From: Polytrichum commune
Taxonomy: Eukaryota > Streptophyta > Polytrichopsida > Polytrichales > Polytrichaceae
Length of the DNA stretch: 64,000 bases
Reading direction: 5' to 3'
NCBI GenBank assembly: GCA_950295325.1
Contig: OX485804.1
Location: forward strand, 54,808,001 to 54,872,000
Positions 58,667 through 64,000 of this stretch are shown here, one piece after another (within the stretch, counting starts at the first letter, position 1; every line of letters begins with the position of its first letter). Below the pieces are notes generated by a model. That model was not told the DNA's origin. It did no database searches and saw nothing but the letters and a program-made list of their open reading frames with translations. Position numbers and translations under genes: made by a program.

Positions 58667-58975
58667 ACTACACTAAATATGATATTTAGTGTCACCAATT
58701 CTCATTGTCTTGCTCAATACTAGTTGTAAACTGCAGTGTAGTGTCACCAACACTAAATGTTAACCCAACATTATTTGTCATTCCTTGTAAATTGTTTGGG
58801 GGATCATAGACTTACAGTGTTACAATTACTATCACTTACCAAGTAAGTTTTCATCCAAACTCCAACCATCCATCATCCCTAACAATATTTGTTCACTTAT
58901 TTATAAGTGTCCTCCGAAAAGTTACCATAGTGACATTAAATACCATATGCCACTAAATATCATATTTATTGTACT
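58667..58975. mobile_element. MITE with palindromic ACTAAATATGATATTTAGT ends, copy 3
   Basis: CACTAAATATGATATTTAGT at the left and CACTAAATATCATATTTATT at the right. The interior is the reverse of the copy at 15648-16025, for example the CATCCATCATCC and TGTTCACTTATT blocks. Confidence 0.75.
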
Positions 58976-59417
58976 TCTTGGCAATGTGATCATTTCATTT
59001 GTTACAAGAAAACAACACCAAGTGTCTTGGACAACAAATATAATCACAGGAAATTGTCCCTCTGCAAATCATCTACACATGAAAAGATTGATGGGGAAAA
59101 AAAACAAATTCTTCTGCTTGCTTAAATGCACATGGCACCTTACTTTGGGCACTGTTGAATTAACTGACCCAAACACCAGTGATTCTCCAAGTTCAATAAA
59201 TAAAATAATATAAGCCATTTGATCCTTATCTAGTGTTACTCACTTAATGAGCCAAAATTATTATAAAATTTTAAAAGTGCCGTTTATTTGTTAAATTGCT
59301 TAGTTTTTGAGTTGATTAATTTTTGGATGTATACGATTATACATAAAAATATTATCTATATATCTATATATATAGATGGACTTGTTCCTTTTGTTTCAGT
59401 CAAAACAGGATATTTTA

Positions 59418-59503
59418 GGAGAGATGGCTGAGCGGTTTATGGCTCCGGTCTTCAAAACCAGCACAGTTTCTCGAAATTATCGAGATTTCAAATCCCTCTG
59501 TTT
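59418..59503 (+). pseudogene. Plastid trnS(UGA)-like pseudogene in nuclear DNA
   Basis: GGAGAGATGGCTGAGCGG, GGCTCCGGTCTTCAAAACCA and the class II variable arm match chloroplast trnS-UGA over the whole length (86 nt). The acceptor 3' strand (TCTGTTT) and the T stem (GAGAT against CCCTC) are mispaired, and the loop TTCAAAT replaces TTCGAAT. The anticodon loop CTTCAAA gives UCA instead of UGA. It is therefore a decayed plastid insertion (NUPT), not a working tRNA. AT-rich flanks (59230-59600) may be plastid spacer too, but I cannot confirm this. Confidence 0.8.
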
Positions 59504-60337
59504 TACAAAAATAATCATTTATTTTATTATAAATAAAAAGAAATAAAAATGGTCGACTAAAAAGGCGAACCATTTTTAAAAATTTAGAAGAAAAAAATTG
59601 ATAGTTTCATTATTTAAGAGGTCGCATGGAAAGAACAGGGTCAAAATCATTGTCAATTCCTTTTTTCAAAAATCCAGCTGGAAGGTATTCCTTCTTCCAT
59701 TTCTCACAATGTCCTCACAACAATCTCTTATTCTAGTTAGTGTAGTGCCCCATTTTGGTCCTTCTAATTCCACGGACTTATTTGCTACCATGTCTAGAAA
59801 CAGACATGCACACTGTGATCTGCTCCTGATTCCAGCAAATCAAAGTTTCATTTTTGGGTGTCTATGGAGCTAATATTTTGACTAGGACTGTCCTCATTAA
59901 GAAAGCAATGACACTGACAGTGAGATTCAAATGTTTATCCTACTCATAACAGGTGGACATTGTAACACGTGGCATTTTCTAAGCAAAGGGAAGAAACTGT
60001 ATACAAGTAGAAAATAACTATTCAGGAATCAGTCAATGTAAGTACGAGGCCACAGTAGCTGTACAGAATAGAGAGGCTTATTGTGATGATTTATCAGCAC
60101 TTTAGAATCTACCAGGTTACCACATCAGAGTAGAACTCATACTCAGTAAGCCTGAGGGTCATTGAACAGATGTGAGGAATTTGTTACAAACACAATCTGT
60201 CCCTAGGAGTGGCCTCACAGGTCCTATCTGTGCCAATGTTGATGACAGGAAAAGATTCTTCTGAACTAAAGGTACATGTATATTAGAGAAAGAGTAGATC
60301 CACCCATTTATGAGTTCAATGAAATATTCCTAGACTG
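59504..60337. other. Region downstream of the CDP-DAG synthase gene
   Basis: Should hold the 3'UTR of the gene ending at 60338. No other gene recognised. A 91-codon plus ORF (59598-59873) has no domain. Confidence 0.4.
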
Positions 60338-63300
60338 TCAAACTCCAAATAATGGTATTCCTATCTTCACAAATGAGTATACAAGTGCACCTGTAAATAT
60401 GTAGCTGTCTAATCGGTCCAATATGCCCCCTGCCATGTCAACACTTGTCCTTAATGAACTGTTCCAAATCCTTTCAAGTTGGGTAAGCAACAAGTACAAT
60501 CATGTGAATCATGATAACACAATTGGCAGAAAATAAAATTTCAAAGATGTCTATGCCCAGTGGTCTTAAGTGGCCTACTAGTGCACAGATTTAGAGCAAT
60601 TCCTACACTCAATGGAAAATTATTCTCAATAATTGGCTTACTAGGTATTTGGGGCAAGGCCACGTGCTTATCCTATTCACAAAGCCCATATATTTTCCAA
60701 ATCCTAATCAGCCACCGATTATTGAGAGCCATCTTTAAGGATTGAGGGTCAAAGGACTCTAAAGGGTCGTCTCCCTCTCAATGATTGGTGGGCAATGAAG
60801 TTTTATTAGAAATATAGATGTGATGTGTGAGAAGAGCATGCAGGATTGCCCAAAAAACCTTGAAAGCTGATTTTTAAGGAGAATCGTTTCACAGTGACCA
60901 TAGGGGCAGCTCTTATAAAGTGAGAATATGCAATGTACATACCATGCCCTGGGATGAGCTTCCCAGAATCTTTTACACCCGCATCTCGCTTAATCATAGA
61001 CTCCGTCAGGTCACCAAACAAGGATCCCATGAATACAAGGACTGCCATTGCTGCAGCGCTGCATGAATTTCATTCAATGGGGTTGCTTAGACTTTTGCAT
61101 CAAGGCATTCGTGACAACTGTGCAATAACAGAATGAACACCAACGTCCAACAACCTATTTTTGTCAAACGATTAGCCCTTCCAGACCATACATAATACAA
61201 AACAGAGAAACTCTTCTAAGATTACATTGCTAACATATATGTGACAGCACCATTCATAGATGGCACCATGAGCTTTTGCTTTTCAAAAACTACTGCTCAT
61301 TAAAAAGGCTTCACATCACAACCTAAAGCTGATTTTATTGCAAGTTACAAGTACATACTGAGCAACCAACAGTGATTGATGAAGAAAACTAAATGCATTC
61401 ACAATATACTCAATGACCCAAAATAGGATGCGCTTCACTACATTCAAGCATGCACCACAAGTGGGTAGAGATTATTGATTTTGTTTGGAAAACAATCAGC
61501 GGAAAACCGTAGCACACCAACTCCCTACAAAATGTCCCACTGAGCTGAGAAATAACTCTATTGCATCCAAGACAAATAATACCTTGGAATAGATGTCGGC
61601 CATTGTAGAAGGCGAGCAAGCAGAACCGCTACAGAAACAGAAGCACTCAGACCAACAGCTGCACCTTCAAGGGTCTTCTTTGGACTCACTTCATTGAGAG
61701 GTGTTCTGCCAAGAGCCTGGGTACAACAACACAAACAAGACTTACATGCCAGAGTGGATGATGGAATGAAACTTTTGGAGATTTTAAGAGGAACATTACA
61801 GCTTACAGGAAAAAGCTATGGATAGAAATTTTGATTTGAAAGATGTAGACAAACCTTGCCACCTATGAAAGCGCCTGTATCCGCAGCAATTATGGTACTT
61901 ATTGAGATGATAGTGGCTACTAGTCCAACCGTCCAGCAAGCTTGCCCTCCGAGCAGCACTGGCCATACAGTAGCTAATTCTTCCCAATTCATCCAGTAAC
62001 AACATTCAGTGCTAGAACAATAAAAATAACTAATACACAATCAAAACTAGCAATCAACCAATCATAACATACTGACTGCCAGCCACAAAGACTTGTACCA
62101 CTAAGTTCATCATGGATGACAATGCTTAGTTAAAAGCATCCCTAGCCACTCATCAGCCCCTGTGAACTGTAATGTTGGAAGAATGTGCATCTTCAAATGC
62201 ATCGTCAGAATAATATCTACAAACTGCAATATATGTCAGGCACTAATGCAAATTGTAGCATTTGAGCCGCAAGAATAAATGAAGTTGAAGATTGATGATT
62301 GTTTAGGTGCAGTTGTTAACATCAAAAAGTGATTATAATATCGCCAAGATTAGGTCTACTACAACATACCCACATCAAACTGCCAACACACCAATAACCA
62401 CTTTCCATGCATGATACTGTGGTCATTAAATGAAATGTAGATGGTCAAGACGGTGAACCCTATACATCCTCGAGTAGACAAACAGTACATCTTTGTATCA
62501 CTTTCATTTTCATAATGAGGTAAGGAGAGGAGCACAAGCTCCTTCAAAGAAAGGGAATGAAACAAGGGAAGCACAGAGACCCTATGCTGATGTTCGGAGG
62601 CTACAGAACTTACTGGTGTTGATGGCAGGAACTGCAAGCCCACAACGAAGCTTAATCCAGAAACAAGGAAGGTAGCCACAGTAGAAAAGTCCAAATATGG
62701 CACTTGACAGCTGTGAAAAACGTGGGCCTCGCTGAAGCAGTAGCACAGTCGCCAACAGAAATGACGCTGTTGTCACTGCCACCCCCACACGTCCTCCAAA
62801 GTACCTACACAAGATCACGGATGCATATGCCTTAGTGGAAGTGAACTCCAGAATTCCAACCATTCAAACTTACATATGGGAACAGTGCCCAACTTTCTCC
62901 AGGATATGCTCATGTGACCTTGTTTCAAATGCATTGCAGAATTACTACCCTGAAAAACTTTATTGTCCTTTAATACCCTAAAAAACAGGTAACAAGTACG
63001 AGTAGGCTATGTACACAGTGATTGCCTTGCATTCAACAGTACTTTCATAAGCAAGTTGGACCAACTGAATTGAGATAGGTTGTCCTTCACAAGGGGGCTG
63101 CTTCTAAACCTTTGGAAAGCAAGACCTATTCAGATTCTACTGAAAACTTCGTCATCATAAAATCAACACTGTGTCGTGGCCTAATTCCAGTTGATTTAGC
63201 TGGACCTAGTAGAGTTTAAATTTCAACAGAAGTCCACAGAGATCCATGTAGAATCAAAATACCAATTCCTGGAAAAGGGTGGTATTGAAACACTTCTCCC

Positions 63301-64000
63301 GCAGACAAAGCGTGCAAGCGTAGTGTGTATTGGAGCTCTCCTCTAACTCAACACAACTTTTGGTTGGAAGTTGGTTGTATTTTGTACAAATCCTTCCATG
63401 TTTGGTAAGTTTTCGGCGGATGATTGAAGGTGGTGTGGAGGTTTGAACAAAGAACATTCTATATCGATTCATTGAGGGTCAAACTCATCATTTTGGCATA
63501 CCAAAAAGGTTCAAAAATGAGTTTGGCCCTCAATGAACCAAAATAGGTTGCACTTCATTAAAATTCAAACACTATCTCTGAGCATGCATCACAAGTAGAA
63601 AGAATTTATCGATTTGTATGCAAAACAACCAATAGAAGATCATAGGGGACCAACTCTTGACAAAACTCCCATTGAATTGAAGGGCAACTCTATTGAACAG
63701 AATTTTCTGAGATAGAACAAAACTTACAAGGTCATCAATGGCATTGCAGCACAGACAGCTGAACAGATTTTGGTTGCGACAGGTGGAGGCGCCTCCATTC
63801 CCCGCGTCATGGCTTTACTTTGCACAAGATCAAAGTACTCACCTGTGGCTACCCACACAGCAGCAGCCACAGCTGTCGTGAACACCCAACCGCCAGCCAG
63901 GACTATACCAAGGCACCCAAAGCCAATGAGCAGTCCAAAGACTATCCTGTTCTTCAGCTGTCCCTTCTGTTGAGGACTGGGAGCTGACGGCGCCTTCAAA
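60338..64000 (-). CDS. CDS4/CDS5-like: Plastid CDP-diacylglycerol synthase (phosphatidate cytidylyltransferase), 3' part
   Basis: Makes CDP-diacylglycerol from phosphatidate and CTP in plastid membranes, the precursor of phosphatidylglycerol (family knowledge). Six exons on the minus strand: 64000-63728 (continues past the window), 62804-62614, 61973-61855, 61716-61583, 61058-60943, 60429-60338. Introns are GT-AG, phases join, and 307 residues end in TGA. Landmarks in order: LAGGWVFTTAVAAAVWVATG membrane segment; LLLQRGPRFSQLSSAIFGLF; GYLPCFWIKLRCGL; WPVLLGGQACWTVGLVAT; AADTGAFIGGK; GRTPLNEVSPKKTLEG; MGSLFGDLTESMIKRDAG. The cytidylyltransferase signature (S-x-x-K-R-x4-K-D ... P-G-H-G-G-x-x-D-R-x-D) is complete across the last intron, which splits HG-G. 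The transit peptide and N-terminus are outside the window. The acceptor of the 61973 exon is the least certain boundary, though it keeps the frame. The closest Arabidopsis relatives are CDS4/CDS5, not the ER enzymes. Confidence 0.93.
61425..61575 (-). repeat. Intron repeat, copy 1, just inside the donor of the fourth visible CDP-DAG synthase exon
   Basis: Direct-orientation homologue of 63540-63710: shared AAAATAGG.TGC.CTTCA, GCATGCA.CACAAGT, AAACAA.CA, ACCAACTC and AACTCTATTG blocks in order. It ends about 17 bp from the donor at 61582. Confidence 0.7.
63469..63536. repeat. 20-bp inverted repeat with 28-nt loop in an intron
   Basis: TCATTGAGGGTCAAACTCAT (63469-63488) pairs with ATGAGTTTGGCCCTCAATGA (63517-63536) with one mismatch. 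It lies directly next to intron repeat copy 2. Confidence 0.75.
63540..63710 (-). repeat. Intron repeat, copy 2, just inside the donor of the first visible exon
   Basis: Homologue of 61425-61575, ending about 30 bp from the donor at 63727. Each of the two introns carries one copy in the same orientation and at the same position relative to the splice site. Confidence 0.7.

Noticed and set aside
59418-59503. Selenocysteine or suppressor tRNA with UCA anticodon
   Set aside because: Sequence is plastid trnS-UGA with a single anticodon change and broken T and acceptor stems; land plants have no selenocysteine tRNA.

Overview
This is nuclear DNA of a streptophyte: two intron-bearing genes for plastid lipid enzymes sit in AT-rich, transposon-dense sequence. 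The desaturase reads as intermediate between green-algal and seed-plant FAD6. Together with the low gene density, Copia/MULE/PIF/hAT/CACTA remnants and a possible tyrosine-recombinase (DUF3504-like) relic, this suggests a large-genome streptophyte alga or a seed-free land plant. I cannot name the species.

Only two genes look intact, both on the minus strand. (1) 10313-12990: plastid omega-6 fatty acid desaturase (FAD6), eight coding exons joining in frame to 426 aa, plus a leader intron running up to a CpG-rich promoter/5'UTR near 14.3-14.85 kb. (2) 60338-64000: 3' part (six exons, 307 aa) of plastid CDP-diacylglycerol synthase (CDS4/CDS5 type); its 5' end lies beyond the window. FAD6 desaturates acyl chains of plastid glycerolipids. 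The CDP-DAG synthase feeds plastid phosphatidylglycerol synthesis, so both genes act on thylakoid/envelope lipids.

The rest is mobile-element debris. 0.2-4.7 kb is a decayed MULE-type transposase gene (zinc-finger part, DDE part with Asp lost, SWIM finger), apparently interrupted by an insertion with a TGTGAGCCC terminus. 6.6-7.9 kb is a broken tyrosine-recombinase-like ORF. 19.7-20.7 kb is a PIF/Harbinger transposase pseudogene. Four Tourist-like MITEs (TAA target sites) lie at 15.1, 23.9, 28.8 and 32.3 kb. A second MITE family (palindromic ACTAAATATGATATTTAGT ends) lies at 15.6, 16.1, 57.9 and 58.7 kb. A 322-bp CACTA element with a perfect GAA duplication is at 30.2 kb. A foldback with 8-bp near-duplications is at 22.7-23.4 kb. 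44.4-45.4 kb is a Copia gag/protease fragment beside a 69-bp minisatellite. 50,221-51,358 is a non-autonomous hAT element with a perfect 8-bp duplication, carrying a G-rich tandem array. A plastid trnS-like pseudogene is at 59.4 kb.

The most striking structure is 33,186-35,946: two near-identical arms of about 960 bp facing each other across a 107-bp spacer, inside more diverged terminal inverted repeats. If transcribed it would form a long hairpin RNA. Two introns of the CDP-DAG synthase gene also share a homologous block of about 150 bp just inside their donor sites.
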